Source: a bacterium (lineage in GTDB: Bacteria > Thermotogota > Thermotogae > Mesoaciditogales > Mesoaciditogaceae). From it: a stretch of DNA of 59,281 nt. A model generated the notes under the pieces. That model was not told the DNA's origin, ran no database searches, and worked only from the letters and a program-made list of their open reading frames with translations. Positions 44,649 through 54,023 of this stretch are shown piece by piece. Position numbers and translations under genes: made by a program. The stretch spans positions 1 through 59,281 of the forward strand of contig JAJYYZ010000008.1 in NCBI GenBank assembly GCA_021800445.1, given 5' to 3'. Position 1 is the stretch's first letter; every line of letters starts with the position of its first letter.

Positions 44649-45528
44649 CGAAACTTACGGCCAAAGATTAACTTACAGAAAGGTAAGAGGCATCTTGACT
44701 GAGAAAAACATCGAATGCGTGTACCCGAAATTTTCTTTTCAGATGATGGCCGTTATGCCGTTTTACGATGGACTGATAGTTTCCGGCAGATTAGAAAACT
44801 TCTTTGAAAGCATTGCCATAATAGATTTGGCATTGGAATTCAGAAAACCTGTATTTTTTTTTGGCGTAAATCTGGAAGGAATGAAAAGAAATTTGTTAGA
44901 TCATGTCTCGACAGAACTTATGAGTCCTTTTCTGACAGGTTTTGTAACCGACGAAGTTGCCGCAAAATGGGCATCTTTGTGGTCACCTTCGAAAATAGAA
45001 GCAGGTGTTGATATCGCAAATGTGTATCTTTTAGAAAAGGCCGAATACGAGAAAGGCAAATTCGCCGTTTTTGCGCCTTCACAAAGCGGAATTTTGAAAT
45101 ACTCTCCGGATCAAGAATGGTTTTTACACATGGATTCGAGAATAATCGTCGAAGATCCGAAAGATTCAAAAATTGCTGTGAAATTTGCCCAAAAAATCAA
45201 ATCAGACGATGTGGCGTTGATCTTCAAAATTGAAGATATCATGGATGCGGTCAAAAATGCAAAATTCGTTTTATCTGAAAAATTTTACACAAGTCTCACG
45301 GCTATCGCTTTTGAAACGCCATTTTTGCATGTTGACAGAAAAGCACTTAGATATTTCGGAAAAGAGTTATCCGATGATGTTTGCAATGGGGAAGACACAG
45401 ATCTTGCCCTTGCTTTTTCGAAGATCAACGAATTTGATCTTTCCAAAGTTCAAAATTTCAATTCGATGATAAAAGAAAGGTACAAAAGAATGAATTTGGC
45501 CCTTGATGAATTCATAAATGCTTTGTAA
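44614..45528 (+). CDS. Polysaccharide pyruvyltransferase-like protein
   Basis: 304 residues. Resembles a diverged CsaB/PS_pyruv_trans protein: KKVMAIAGQNDETYG at the N-terminus, DGLIVSGRLENFFE, and near 225-250 KFVLSEKFYTSLTAIAFETPFLHV, the position where CsaB members have SxRFH. The catalytic-type His-containing RxH is replaced by EKFYT, so activity is doubtful. Pyruvylated wall polymers anchor S-layer proteins in other bacteria. Neighbours are a metallopeptidase and an HD protein. Confidence 0.55.
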   Translation: MKKVMAIAGQNDETYGQRLTYRKVRGILTEKNIECVYPKFSFQMMAVMPFYDGLIVSGRLENFFESIAIIDLALEFRKPVFFFGVNLEGMKRNLLDHVSTELMSPFLTGFVTDEVAAKWASLWSPSKIEAGVDIANVYLLEKAEYEKGKFAVFAPSQSGILKYSPDQEWFLHMDSRIIVEDPKDSKIAVKFAQKIKSDDVALIFKIEDIMDAVKNAKFVLSEKFYTSLTAIAFETPFLHVDRKALRYFGKELSDDVCNGEDTDLALAFSKINEFDLSKVQNFNSMIKERYKRMNLALDEFINAL

Positions 45529-45536
45529 GGAGGCCC

Positions 45537-46616
45537 ATGATGATTCAAGATCTCATCGATCTTGTGAAGATCATGTTTTCAATGAGAAGATGGAACAACA
45601 AACCAACCTTTGATTCCATAAGCGAGGCTTCAAATAGCGGTTTTGTGCTTCACGTTGCCCATCTGCTTGCCATGATTGAAATCGAATCAGGCAACAAAGT
45701 TGACATGGTAAAGTTGATAAGCCGTATTTTACTCAAAGATATGCCGAAATGCATAATTTCTGACATTTCTCTCTCAACTAAAAGCATGATCCAATCTTTA
45801 TCACCTGTTGCGTGGAATAAGTTGTATGAAAGTTCTGTTGAAGAGGTCATAAAGTATGTACCGGATCGATTTAAAGAAAAATTTGAAGATGCGATGATCA
45901 ACTCAAGAGATGAATCAATTGAAGGAAGAATAGTAAATGCCGCGGATCTTTACGCCGCTTACAAAGAAGCGGAGATAAATTTGAGATTTTTTCCGGAATA
46001 TTTCAAAGAACCATTTGAGTCGATAGAAAACAACATGAAAAACGTTGAGGTTGAGTCATTCAAAATTGTTTTATCAAGCAACGAATTACGCACTTACCTT
46101 TCGTTGATAAGAACCCTCATTTACGCCATAAGATGGAATCAGCATCCAAGGACTGTTTCCACTACCGTGTCAGGCCACACCTTTTTTGTCACCTTCGTCG
46201 CTTACCTCATGGCTGAAGAAACTCATAACGCAGACGTACTCGACACAATTGAAAGGGCCATCTTTCATGATGTACCCGAGGCTTTAACCGGAGACATCAT
46301 TTCCCCAACCAAAAGACGCGTCGAGGGATTTGAATCGGCGGTTGAAGAAGTTGAATCGAAGATGGTCCACAAGGTACTCCTTCCGCTCTTGCCGAATAAA
46401 ACAGCAAAACATTACGATTCTTTGATGCTTAAGCCTTTTGAAGGTGGAATCGAAGGGAAAATAGCAAGAGCCTCGGATATCATGGGAAGTTTGGTTGAAT
46501 GTCAGATGGAGATTGAAAACGGAATGCAAACAGGTTTTTTCAGTCGTGGATATGAATCCTTAAAAAATCAATTAAAAGCGATGAATTTGAAAATTGTCGA
46601 TGAAATGATAAGTTAA
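45537..46616 (+). CDS. Tandem HD-domain protein (YfbR-like), first copy degenerate
   Basis: 359 residues built from two similar halves. The C-terminal half has RTVSTTVSGHTFFVTFVAYLM and FHDVPEALTGDIISPTKR (metal His and HD pair, as in YfbR-type nucleotidases). The N-terminal half has ASNSGFVLHVAHLLAMIE and LKDMPKCIISDISLSTK at matching positions, where HD has become KD. So one half is probably catalytic and the other structural or regulatory. Likely phosphohydrolase for nucleotides; substrate unknown. AAGGAGG precedes two consecutive ATGs. Confidence 0.8.
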   Translation: MMIQDLIDLVKIMFSMRRWNNKPTFDSISEASNSGFVLHVAHLLAMIEIESGNKVDMVKLISRILLKDMPKCIISDISLSTKSMIQSLSPVAWNKLYESSVEEVIKYVPDRFKEKFEDAMINSRDESIEGRIVNAADLYAAYKEAEINLRFFPEYFKEPFESIENNMKNVEVESFKIVLSSNELRTYLSLIRTLIYAIRWNQHPRTVSTTVSGHTFFVTFVAYLMAEETHNADVLDTIERAIFHDVPEALTGDIISPTKRRVEGFESAVEEVESKMVHKVLLPLLPNKTAKHYDSLMLKPFEGGIEGKIARASDIMGSLVECQMEIENGMQTGFFSRGYESLKNQLKAMNLKIVDEMIS

Positions 46617-46620
46617 GATA

Positions 46621-46629
46621 TGCTATAAT
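46621..46629 (+). promoter_or_regulatory. Extended -10 promoter of apgM
   Basis: TGCTATAAT 27 bases before the apgM start, just after the HD gene stop. Confidence 0.5.
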
Positions 46630-46656
46630 TTAAGGAAAAGTGTATGGAGGCCCAAA

Positions 46657-47883
46657 ATGGATGACATTCAGGATTTTGTCGGTAAGTTAGTTGTGAAGAA
46701 TGACACAAAAATAATTTTGCTTGTCATGGATGGACTTGGTGGTGCTCCCAATCTCGGTGGCATGACGGAACTCGAGGCTGCAAATACACTGAATCTTGAT
46801 ATGCTTGCAAAGGCATCGGATCTTGGATTAAGTGTACCGGTGCTTCCGGGAATAACACCGGGCAGTGGCCCGGGTCACCTCGGAATTTTTGGATACGATC
46901 CGATAAAACATCAGATAGGCAGAGGCATATTAGAGGCTCTTGGAATAGGAATCGCGGTGTCCGAGAAAGACGTTGTTGCGCGTGGGAATTTCGCAACCTT
47001 CGATGGTGAAACCGTTCTGGATAGACGAGCCGGAAGACCGGCAACTGAAGAAAACGTCAAGGCATGTCAACTTATAAATTCAAAAATAAAAGAGATAGAA
47101 GGAGTTAAAGTTCAAGTTTTTCCGGGTGTCGAGCATAGGTTTGTTTTAAAATTGACGGGAGACGGCCTTGCAGACAATCTGACAGATGCCGATCCGCAAA
47201 AAGACGGAGAAAAAATGCTGTACACAACCTCAGTCAATGAAGAATCACGGAAAACAGCCGAGATCGTCAACAAGTTCATAAAACAAGTGTCAACGATTCT
47301 TAAAAATAATGGAAAAATCACAGGATGTCTGTTAAGAGGTTTTTCAAAACATCCCGTGATGCCGAAATTCCCTCAAATTTACAAGATGAGAAGCGCAGCC
47401 ATAGCGACTTATCCTATGTACAGAGGACTTGCAAAACTCGTTGGAATGGATGTTTTAGAAGTTCCGCACGTGGACGACGAAGCGGGAAGTTTGCAATCAG
47501 AGGTAAAAGTTTTAAAAGACAATTACGATAAATACGATTTCTTTTATTTTCACGTCAAGCACACGGACTCTTACGGTGAAGATTCAAATTTTCTCGCAAA
47601 AGTGGATGTCATAGAGATAGTCGACAGGGCAATTCCGCAGATTATGTCCCTAAAGCCGGACGTGCTTGCGGTTACCGGAGATCATTCCACACCTTCGTTA
47701 GTTGGCGGACACAGTTGGCATCCGGTACCGCTTTTGATTCACTCAAAATATTCAAGATATGGTCTTGCTGAAAAATTTAGCGAAAAAACCTGTGCCACGG
47801 GAAGCATCGGAACAATTGAAGCCAAAAATATCATGACGTTGTTGATGGCTAATGCCATGAGACTTGAAAAGTACGGAGCGTGA
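46657..47883 (+). CDS. apgM: Cofactor-independent phosphoglycerate mutase, archaeal type
   Basis: 408 residues. Interconverts 3- and 2-phosphoglycerate in glycolysis. Alkaline-phosphatase-like metal sites: LLVMDGLGG at residues 19-27, PGITPGSGPGHLGIFGYDP (phosphoserine Ser), VKHTDSYGED and TGDHSTPSLVGGHSWHPVP. Length fits ApgM rather than the roughly 510-residue GpmI. TGGAGG 6-7 bases ahead of ATG. Followed by repeats. Confidence 0.93.
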   Translation: MDDIQDFVGKLVVKNDTKIILLVMDGLGGAPNLGGMTELEAANTLNLDMLAKASDLGLSVPVLPGITPGSGPGHLGIFGYDPIKHQIGRGILEALGIGIAVSEKDVVARGNFATFDGETVLDRRAGRPATEENVKACQLINSKIKEIEGVKVQVFPGVEHRFVLKLTGDGLADNLTDADPQKDGEKMLYTTSVNEESRKTAEIVNKFIKQVSTILKNNGKITGCLLRGFSKHPVMPKFPQIYKMRSAAIATYPMYRGLAKLVGMDVLEVPHVDDEAGSLQSEVKVLKDNYDKYDFFYFHVKHTDSYGEDSNFLAKVDVIEIVDRAIPQIMSLKPDVLAVTGDHSTPSLVGGHSWHPVPLLIHSKYSRYGLAEKFSEKTCATGSIGTIEAKNIMTLLMANAMRLEKYGA

Positions 47884-47904
47884 TCAGACAAAAGCAAAAC
47901 AAAT

Positions 47905-47982
47905 GATTTGTAAAGTGGCATATGGCAAATAGCGCATGGCTCATGGCGGATGGCACGTGGGAAAGTCAAACTGGAGGCGGAG
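47905..47982 (+). repeat. Mosaic repeat and 5' stub of the omega-RNA-like element
   Basis: GGCATATGGCAAATAGCGCATGG, then GCACGTGGGAAAGTCAAA and CTGGAGGCGGAGA, matching 28395-28446 with one mismatch in the last 25 bases. The match ends at about 47982, where IscB codons begin. Confidence 0.7.
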
Positions 47983-48541
47983 AACAACTCAGAAAATAAA
48001 AGAGTTCAAAGATGCAAGCCATGTTTCAGCCATCGGTCAATTCATAGTATCGGAACTTAGAAAACTCGGATATCTGGTGGAAGTAACATTTGGCAGCATC
48101 ACAAAAAGCAACAGAATGGCAAGCAATCTGATCAAGGCACATGATGCAGATACTCTTGTAATAGCAGGCGAAAATGTATCAACAGCAAGAATAGATTTGC
48201 CATTCTTTGCCAAATTTGTAAGAAGACAGAACAGATTCTTGCACAAAGCAAATCTGTTGAAGGGTGGCAGAGAGAAAGTTAGCACGATCAGATCTACAAA
48301 AGGATACAAAAGGTTTGACAAGGTTTTGTACGATGGTGTGGAATGTTTCATATACGGTCTTCGGACAAGTGGATGCTTTGATTTACGAAAGTTAGACGGT
48401 AGGAAAATACATGCGTCTGCAAACTGGAAAAAGTTAAAGAAATTGGAAAGTGCAAAAACATTATTGATAGAAAGGCAGGTGAATGTGACAATTTCTCTCC
48501 AACTTACAGAAGTGGGAGTCTCCTTGCCACAAAAGAGATGA
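47981..48541 (+). pseudogene. iscB: C-terminal remnant of IscB RNA-guided nuclease
   Basis: The frame starting with the repeat reads KIKEFKDASHVSAIG, then VEVTFGSITKSNRMASNLIKAHDADTLVIAGE. This matches the IscB RuvC-III block (KDAxxxNAxR, VExxxGxxTKxNR, HxxDA), with His and Asp kept. Next come GYKRFDKVLYDG, GLRTSGCFDLRKLDG and a basic KLKKLESAKTLLIE tail, the target-adjacent-motif/C-terminal domain. The N-terminal PLMP domain, RuvC-I, bridge helix, RuvC-II and HNH (about 60% of a 420-500-residue protein) are missing, so it cannot cleave. The deletion fused the stub of its RNA gene to the surviving codons. Its stop overlaps the next gene's ATG. Confidence 0.8.
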
Positions 48542-50367
48542 AAAAGATTTTTTTGGTTGTTTCGATTCTTGCCGTTATGGTTTGGGGAACCATGATTGCA
48601 GAACAACAAAAAATTCCTCCCGAAGTTGAAGCACTTGCAGCCGCGAAACTCATAACCATAGAGCCTAACAACATCATAACAGTTGCCATGAACAAACCAA
48701 ATGGAAGTGAGTACAAAAATGGCGAAAAAATATCTTTTACGGTTAAAATCACAAAACCTGGTTATTTATACATAATAGACATGCCACAGTATGGGATGGT
48801 AACGCAGATATTTCCAAATTACTATCAACAAAATAATTTTTTCAATCCGGGAACTTACAAAATACCTTCCATTTCAAGTTACGATTTCGCGGTTTCGAGT
48901 ACAAGATCGGGCATAGAATTTGTGCAATTCATGTTATCATCCAAACCCATAGATGTTTTACAACAGTTTAAGGTTTCAAAAGATAATCCATTTCAGAATC
49001 TAAGCACTTCTCAAAAGGAGGGCTTCACAAAGTTCAAAGAAAATCTTGTCAAATCAATCGTTGTGATCCCCGCCACTGAAAGGTGGACGGCATGGACATA
49101 TTTCTACTTCAATGCAGGCGTCCAAACAACTTTGAATGTCCAGACTGTCCCATCCGGAGCCAATGTTACGGTTGACAACGATTATTCGGCGATCACGCCA
49201 GCCATCTTTGATATTTCCGCCGGTTACCACGATGTGGTGATTTCTAAAAGCGGATACCAAACATGGAAAGGAAATGTGTTTGTTGGAATTGGAGAGAATA
49301 AATCGTTGAGTATACCGCTCGTTCCGCAGCAAAATCTCACGGGAGTACTTTCGATAAACGTTACCCCGTCAAATGCTGCCGTCTATGTTGATAACCAATT
49401 TGTGGGAAACGGAGATCAGACTTTAACGGTAAGTGCCGGATATCATGCCGTTTCGGTCAGCTTGAGCGGGTATGAAAGTTATTACAACGATTCTGTTTTG
49501 GTAAACGCAAATCAGACGAATTATCTTAACGTCAATCTTGTACCTTTGACGGGAAATCTTTACGTCTATTCTCAACCTTACATCCAAATTTACATTGACG
49601 GAACTTACGCCGGCGGTACGGGATACGTAGGATACACTTACATAACCGGAATTCCCGTGGGATACCATGTGCTTACATTTTCAAAAGAATGGTACGTTTC
49701 ACAAAAGATAAATTACAATCTGAACCCCGGCGATAATTACCTTTCCGTAAACCTGTCACAGGCCGGAATGCTCAAAGTAGATTCGAACGTTTACCCTATT
49801 AAAATTAAAATTGACGGTCAGGATTACGGTCAGATCGACAGAGCCGATAAGGGTATTTTGGTACCTACCGGATCGCACAATGTCGAATTTTCAAGTCCGC
49901 AATATTTGCCGTATGGAACGAACCTTAACTTCGCGTTTCAAAAGGTTACCGAAATTCCTGTTTCGCTTGAATTAAAACCTTTGGAGATATCTTTGAATGC
50001 TTCACCGAATCCTTTCAGCCCGAATGGGGATTGGTTTGAAGACACGACGAATTTTTACGTAACCTTAAGCAGATCGGGGTACGTTCAAATTAGCGTTTAT
50101 GCCTCTGACGATACCGTCGTTTGGTACAGAAATTACAACGCACTTTACGGGAGATCAAGTGTAACATGGGATGGAAACAACCTGAAAGGTACTCCTATGC
50201 CAAATGGAGTTTACAAAGTCGTGGCAACGGTTCAAAGTTATGGCCAGACCATGTCAGCCCAGACGAATGTCGTGATAGATCGAAGCCATTACACTTATTT
50301 GAAAGAGATAATTTTGATCGGAGGAATATTAATTTTGGCAGGACTTGTTTTCTTGATCTTACAATAA
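48538..50367 (+). CDS. Surface protein with DUF4384, PEGA repeats and FlgD-like domain
   Basis: 609 residues. Signal peptide (KKIFLVVSILAVMVWGTMIA); DUF4384-like domain about 35-190 (NGEKISFTVKITKPGYLYIID, typical); four PEGA repeats about 198-270, 271-345, 346-410 and 411-485 (e.g. VPSGANVTVDN, GYHAVSVSLSGYE); a FlgD/CHU_C-type Ig domain (SPNPFSPNGDWFEDTTNF, LKGTPMPNGVYKVVATV); and a C-terminal membrane helix (590-607). Anchored, extracytoplasmic adhesin- or envelope-like protein. Its natural promoter region appears displaced by the IscB remnant, and no clear ribosome site precedes the ATG. Confidence 0.85.
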   Translation: MKKIFLVVSILAVMVWGTMIAEQQKIPPEVEALAAAKLITIEPNNIITVAMNKPNGSEYKNGEKISFTVKITKPGYLYIIDMPQYGMVTQIFPNYYQQNNFFNPGTYKIPSISSYDFAVSSTRSGIEFVQFMLSSKPIDVLQQFKVSKDNPFQNLSTSQKEGFTKFKENLVKSIVVIPATERWTAWTYFYFNAGVQTTLNVQTVPSGANVTVDNDYSAITPAIFDISAGYHDVVISKSGYQTWKGNVFVGIGENKSLSIPLVPQQNLTGVLSINVTPSNAAVYVDNQFVGNGDQTLTVSAGYHAVSVSLSGYESYYNDSVLVNANQTNYLNVNLVPLTGNLYVYSQPYIQIYIDGTYAGGTGYVGYTYITGIPVGYHVLTFSKEWYVSQKINYNLNPGDNYLSVNLSQAGMLKVDSNVYPIKIKIDGQDYGQIDRADKGILVPTGSHNVEFSSPQYLPYGTNLNFAFQKVTEIPVSLELKPLEISLNASPNPFSPNGDWFEDTTNFYVTLSRSGYVQISVYASDDTVVWYRNYNALYGRSSVTWDGNNLKGTPMPNGVYKVVATVQSYGQTMSAQTNVVIDRSHYTYLKEIILIGGILILAGLVFLILQ

Positions 50368-50390
50368 ATTTTCAAAAGGAGATGTTTTGA

Positions 50391-51743
50391 ATGAAGTACG
50401 ATGTAGTTGTAGTTGGTGGTGGAGCGGCAGGTCTCGGATTGGTTGCGACGGCGCTTGCAACCTACCCAGGTAAGCAGATACTGATGATCAAAAAAGAACA
50501 GGAAACACTGGTGCCGTGCGGAATTCCTTACACAATAACCACTTTGAGTTCCGTAGAAAGTGATATCATGTCAACAAAATCTGTTGAAACCGCAGATGTG
50601 CGAATACTCATCGATAAAGTGAACAAGATCGATCCAAAAACGAAAAAAGTTTTCACTGAATCGGGAAAAGACTTTGAATACGATAAACTTGTCATCGCAA
50701 CGGGATCTATGCCAATTGTTCCGAGACTGCCCGGAGTTGATCTTAAAAATGTCATGACGGTTCCAAAAGATGTGAACGAAATCAAAAAATTAAAGAGTTC
50801 TCTTACCAATGTCAAGAAAGTCGTCGTAGTCGGGGCCGGATTCATAGGAATGGAAGTCAGCGATGAAATTCGTAAGAGTGGAAAAGATGTTACAATCGTC
50901 GAAGCACTTGACAGAGTCCTGCCCGTTGCATTCGATCCCGAATTTTCAGAAGAAGCAAGAAAGATAATGGACAAAGCAGGCATAAAGGTTAAAACCTCAA
51001 GTAAAGTCAAAGAAATCATCGGAAAAGATAAAGTTGAGGGCGTTTTGCTCGAATCCGGAGAAAAAATAGACGCCGATCTCGTTATCCTTTCAATAGGATA
51101 TAGGGCAGAAACGACTCTTGCAAAAGATGCGGGACTTTCAATAGGCATCACCGGTGGAATATGGACGGATGAATACATGAGAACAAGCGTTAACGATATA
51201 TTTGCGATAGGAGATTGTGCCGAGCATAAAGATTTCTTTACAAGACGAGCCAACAGGTTAATGCTTGCATCAGTTGCAGCCTTTGATGCAAGAGTTTCGG
51301 GTACAAATTTATTCGAAATAAAATTGATCCGACAGGTTAAAGGAGATCTGAGTCTCTTTTCAACGTCAGTTGGAGGAACGATCTTCGCCGCTGCCGGTAT
51401 AGATGAAGTGGATGCAAAAGTCAGTGGTTTTGACGTTGAAATAGGAAATTCGAATTCCGTTGATAGACATCCTGGTACGATTCCAGATGCGAGCAAGGTC
51501 AAGACGAAATTGATCTTCTCGAAAAGCAGCGGAGTTTTGATAGGATGCCAGATGATGGGAGGCAAATCAGTCGGTGAAATGATAAACGTTGTCGGAACGG
51601 CGATTCAAAGCGGCATGTCGATAGTCGATCTTGTTGCTTTGCAAATAGGGACACATCCACTTGTGACGGCATCACCTGTTGTTTACCCGATCATCGGAGC
51701 GGCACTTGATGCTTACGCAAAGTTGAATTGCGCCAAATCATAA
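50391..51743 (+). CDS. CoA-disulfide reductase/NADH oxidase-type flavoprotein
   Basis: 450 residues. FAD site VVVGGGAAGLGLVATAL, single redox Cys in VPCGIPYT (near residue 43), NAD(P) site VVGAGFIGMEVSDEI, and second FAD block FAIGDCAEH. The C-terminal dimerisation domain is present. The single Cys (no CxxxxC) places it with CoADR/NADH oxidase/peroxidase enzymes used for redox balance in anaerobes. AAAGGAGAT precedes ATG. The next gene starts after one base. Confidence 0.9.
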   Translation: MKYDVVVVGGGAAGLGLVATALATYPGKQILMIKKEQETLVPCGIPYTITTLSSVESDIMSTKSVETADVRILIDKVNKIDPKTKKVFTESGKDFEYDKLVIATGSMPIVPRLPGVDLKNVMTVPKDVNEIKKLKSSLTNVKKVVVVGAGFIGMEVSDEIRKSGKDVTIVEALDRVLPVAFDPEFSEEARKIMDKAGIKVKTSSKVKEIIGKDKVEGVLLESGEKIDADLVILSIGYRAETTLAKDAGLSIGITGGIWTDEYMRTSVNDIFAIGDCAEHKDFFTRRANRLMLASVAAFDARVSGTNLFEIKLIRQVKGDLSLFSTSVGGTIFAAAGIDEVDAKVSGFDVEIGNSNSVDRHPGTIPDASKVKTKLIFSKSSGVLIGCQMMGGKSVGEMINVVGTAIQSGMSIVDLVALQIGTHPLVTASPVVYPIIGAALDAYAKLNCAKS

Positions 51744-51744
51744 A

Positions 51745-52815
51745 ATGAAAGCCATCATACTTTGTGCCGGAAAGGGAACGAGATTAAGACCTTTGACCTT
51801 TACAAGCGCCAAGCAGTTAATTCCCGTTGCAAACAAACCTGTCATCCTTTACAGCATAGAGAAAATAAAAGAGATTGGAATATCGGATATAGGAATGATA
51901 GTTAACACGGAAAATGTCTCAGCCTTTCAAGATGCGCTTGGGGACGGTTCGCAATTTGGGGTAAAATTATCCTATATCATTCAAACAAATCCCAAAGGAC
52001 TTGCCGATGCGGTCAGCGTGGCAAAAGATTTTCTCGATGGAGAAACTTTTTTGATGTATTTGGGTGATAATCTGATTCAAGAAGATCTCGTGGACTTTGC
52101 AAGGGATTTCGAACAAAAAAAACTGAACGCATCGATTTTGCTCACGCCTGTCGATGATCCGTCAAGATTTGGGGTCGCAGTCGTGAATGGCGATGCTGTC
52201 TTGAAAGTTGTTGAAAAGCCCCAGAATCCGCCTTCCAATCTCGCCATAACAGGCGTTTACCTCTTTGATTCATCGATTTTTGAAGGAATTGCAAACATAA
52301 AACCGTCATGGAGAGGTGAACTTGAGATAACGGATGCAATCCAGTATCTGATAGAGAAAAGTTACAAGGTGCGCGGTCATGTGATATACGGATGGTGGAA
52401 AGATACTGGGAGACCCGAAGATCTTCTCGAGGCAAACAGAAGAATTCTTGAAAATGTCAGACATTCAAGAAAAAATGGATCCATAAATGGCGGTTCGAAG
52501 ATAGAAGGTCATGTCATAATAGAAGAAGGCGTCGAGATAATCAATTCGATAGTACGTGGACCTGCCTCAATAGATAAAAATTCGACAGTAATGAATTCTT
52601 ACATAGGACCTTACACTTCGATAGGTCAAAATGTTACCATCGAAAACGCCGAGATAGAAAATTCAATTTTGCTTGAAAATTCAGTTGTAAGAGATGTTGA
52701 CGTCAGAATAGACTCAAGCATAATAGGGAAAAGCGCGACAGTTTCAAGTATCGAGAAAAAGCCAAAGGTTCACAATCTTGTCATAGGAGATTACAGTTCG
52801 ATAAAACTCGGATAA
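51745..52815 (+). CDS. Sugar-phosphate nucleotidyltransferase (RmlA-like, long form)
   Basis: 356 residues. Residues 1-240 are the nucleotidyltransferase (LCAGKGTRLRPLTFTSAKQLIPVANKP, YLGDNLIQ, VEKPQNPPSNLAITGVYLF, WKDTGRPEDLLEAN). From 245 is a left-handed beta-helix of hexapeptides (VEIINSIVRGPASI, IGPYTSIGQNVTI). This long form is typical of glucose-1-phosphate thymidylyltransferases of antibiotic/archaeal type. Feeds activated sugar to surface glycans. No ribosome site; coupled to the flavoprotein gene. Confidence 0.9.
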   Translation: MKAIILCAGKGTRLRPLTFTSAKQLIPVANKPVILYSIEKIKEIGISDIGMIVNTENVSAFQDALGDGSQFGVKLSYIIQTNPKGLADAVSVAKDFLDGETFLMYLGDNLIQEDLVDFARDFEQKKLNASILLTPVDDPSRFGVAVVNGDAVLKVVEKPQNPPSNLAITGVYLFDSSIFEGIANIKPSWRGELEITDAIQYLIEKSYKVRGHVIYGWWKDTGRPEDLLEANRRILENVRHSRKNGSINGGSKIEGHVIIEEGVEIINSIVRGPASIDKNSTVMNSYIGPYTSIGQNVTIENAEIENSILLENSVVRDVDVRIDSSIIGKSATVSSIEKKPKVHNLVIGDYSSIKLG

Positions 52816-52847
52816 AAAGAAGGTGGGGTTAAAACTCCACCTTTTAC
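52816..52847. terminator. Bidirectional terminator between rmlA-like gene and rpoD
   Basis: AAGGTGGGGT / ACTCCACCTT with a short A-rich loop and T runs on both sides; serves converging transcripts. The rpoD stop codon lies within it. Confidence 0.85.
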
Positions 52848-54013
52848 TTTTCCTGACCGTTTTGATTGAAATCTTGATCTTCTTCCATTCCCATGAAAAC
52901 TTTCAAATGTTTGCTTCTGCTTGGATGTCTCAATTTTCTCAAAGCCTTTACTTCTATTTGCCTTATTCTTTCACGGGTAACGTTGAAGTATTGTCCAACT
53001 TCTTCAAGCGTTTTTGCTTTTCCATCTATCAATCCATACCTCATCTTCAAAACCATCGCTTCTCTTGGGCTCAAAGTGTTAAGCACTTTATCGATCTGCT
53101 CGTGCAATATCATCTGTGCCGCCGCATCTTCAGGAGAGAGTACGTTTGGATCTTCGACAAAGTCGCCAACAGTCGATTCATCATCGTTTCCAACGGTCGA
53201 TTCAAGTGAAATTGTTTCTCTTGCGGCTTTGAGGATCTCGTTTATTTTTTCTTTTGGTTTTCCCATTTCTTTTGCCAGATCATCTATGCTCGGATAGGTA
53301 CCATATTCTTGCATATAATTTCTTATAACTTTGTTCATCTTGTTTATCGTCTCAACCATGTGGACAGGTACCCTTATAGTTCTTGCCTGATCCGCTATTG
53401 CTCGCGTTATCGCCTGTCTTATCCACCATGTCGCGTAAGTTGAAAATTTGTATCCTTTTTTCCAATCAAATTTATCGACAGCCCTTAAAAGGCCTATGTT
53501 TCCTTCTTGAATCAGATCAAGAAAAGAAAGACCTCTGCCCATGTACTTTTTTGCTATACTTACAACCAACCTCAAATTTGCAACGGATAGTTTTTGTTTT
53601 GCCTTTTCATCACCGGTAGCGGCTTTTCTGGCGAGTTTTCTTTCTTCACTTGGAGACAAAAGCGGAATTCTGCCAATTTCCTTGAGGTAAAGTTTCACAG
53701 GATCTTTCAAATTAGCGTTATCGTATATCGACGGTTGTTGTCCGTCGAGATAAAAAAGGTATTTCTTTACCTCAGAACTTTCCGTATCAACGTAAGTGTC
53801 TGGCTCTTCGGCAGTTTCATCGCCTTCATCGTGTATTTCGATGTTTTCTTTTTCAAGCATTTCATATATCTTTTCAAGAAGACTCGAATCAAAATCTTCA
53901 TCTGTAGGTATGGCGTTGTCTATGTCTGCGTATGTTACGTATCCATCTTTTTTTCCTTTTACGATCAGCGCATCTATTTTTTTCTTCGTCAGAGCAGTAC
54001 TGTTTTCGGCCAT
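52844..54013 (-). CDS. rpoD: Primary sigma factor (sigma-70/SigA)
   Basis: 389 residues. Region 1.1-like N-terminus ([22 protein letters not shown]), region 1.2 [17 protein letters not shown], 2.3-2.4 [22 protein letters not shown], 3.0 [15 protein letters not shown], and 4.2 [19 protein letters not shown]. The long insertion between regions 1.2 and 2.1 of proteobacterial RpoD is absent. The [10 protein letters not shown] helix fits use of the TATAAT and extended -10 boxes seen in the window. GAGGTG precedes ATG. Last gene of an rplM-rpsI-dnaG-rpoD string. Confidence 0.95.
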   Translation of the reverse strand: MAENSTALTKKKIDALIVKGKKDGYVTYADIDNAIPTDEDFDSSLLEKIYEMLEKENIEIHDEGDETAEEPDTYVDTESSEVKKYLFYLDGQQPSIYDNANLKDPVKLYLKEIGRIPLLSPSEERKLARKAATGDEKAKQKLSVANLRLVVSIAKKYMGRGLSFLDLIQEGNIGLLRAVDKFDWKKGYKFSTYATWWIRQAITRAIADQARTIRVPVHMVETINKMNKVIRNYMQEYGTYPSIDDLAKEMGKPKEKINEILKAARETISLESTVGNDDESTVGDFVEDPNVLSPEDAAAQMILHEQIDKVLNTLSPREAMVLKMRYGLIDGKAKTLEEVGQYFNVTRERIRQIEVKALRKLRHPSRSKHLKVFMGMEEDQDFNQNGQEK

Positions 54014-54023
54014 TTAATTCACC

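Noticed and set aside
48037-48609. 190-codon minus-strand ORF over the IscB relic
   Set aside because: Antisense shadow; the plus frame carries recognisable IscB motifs.
50528-51565. 345-codon minus-strand ORF
   Set aside because: It is the exact antisense of the flavoprotein gene, lacks a ribosome site and has a Ser/Pro-rich shadow composition.
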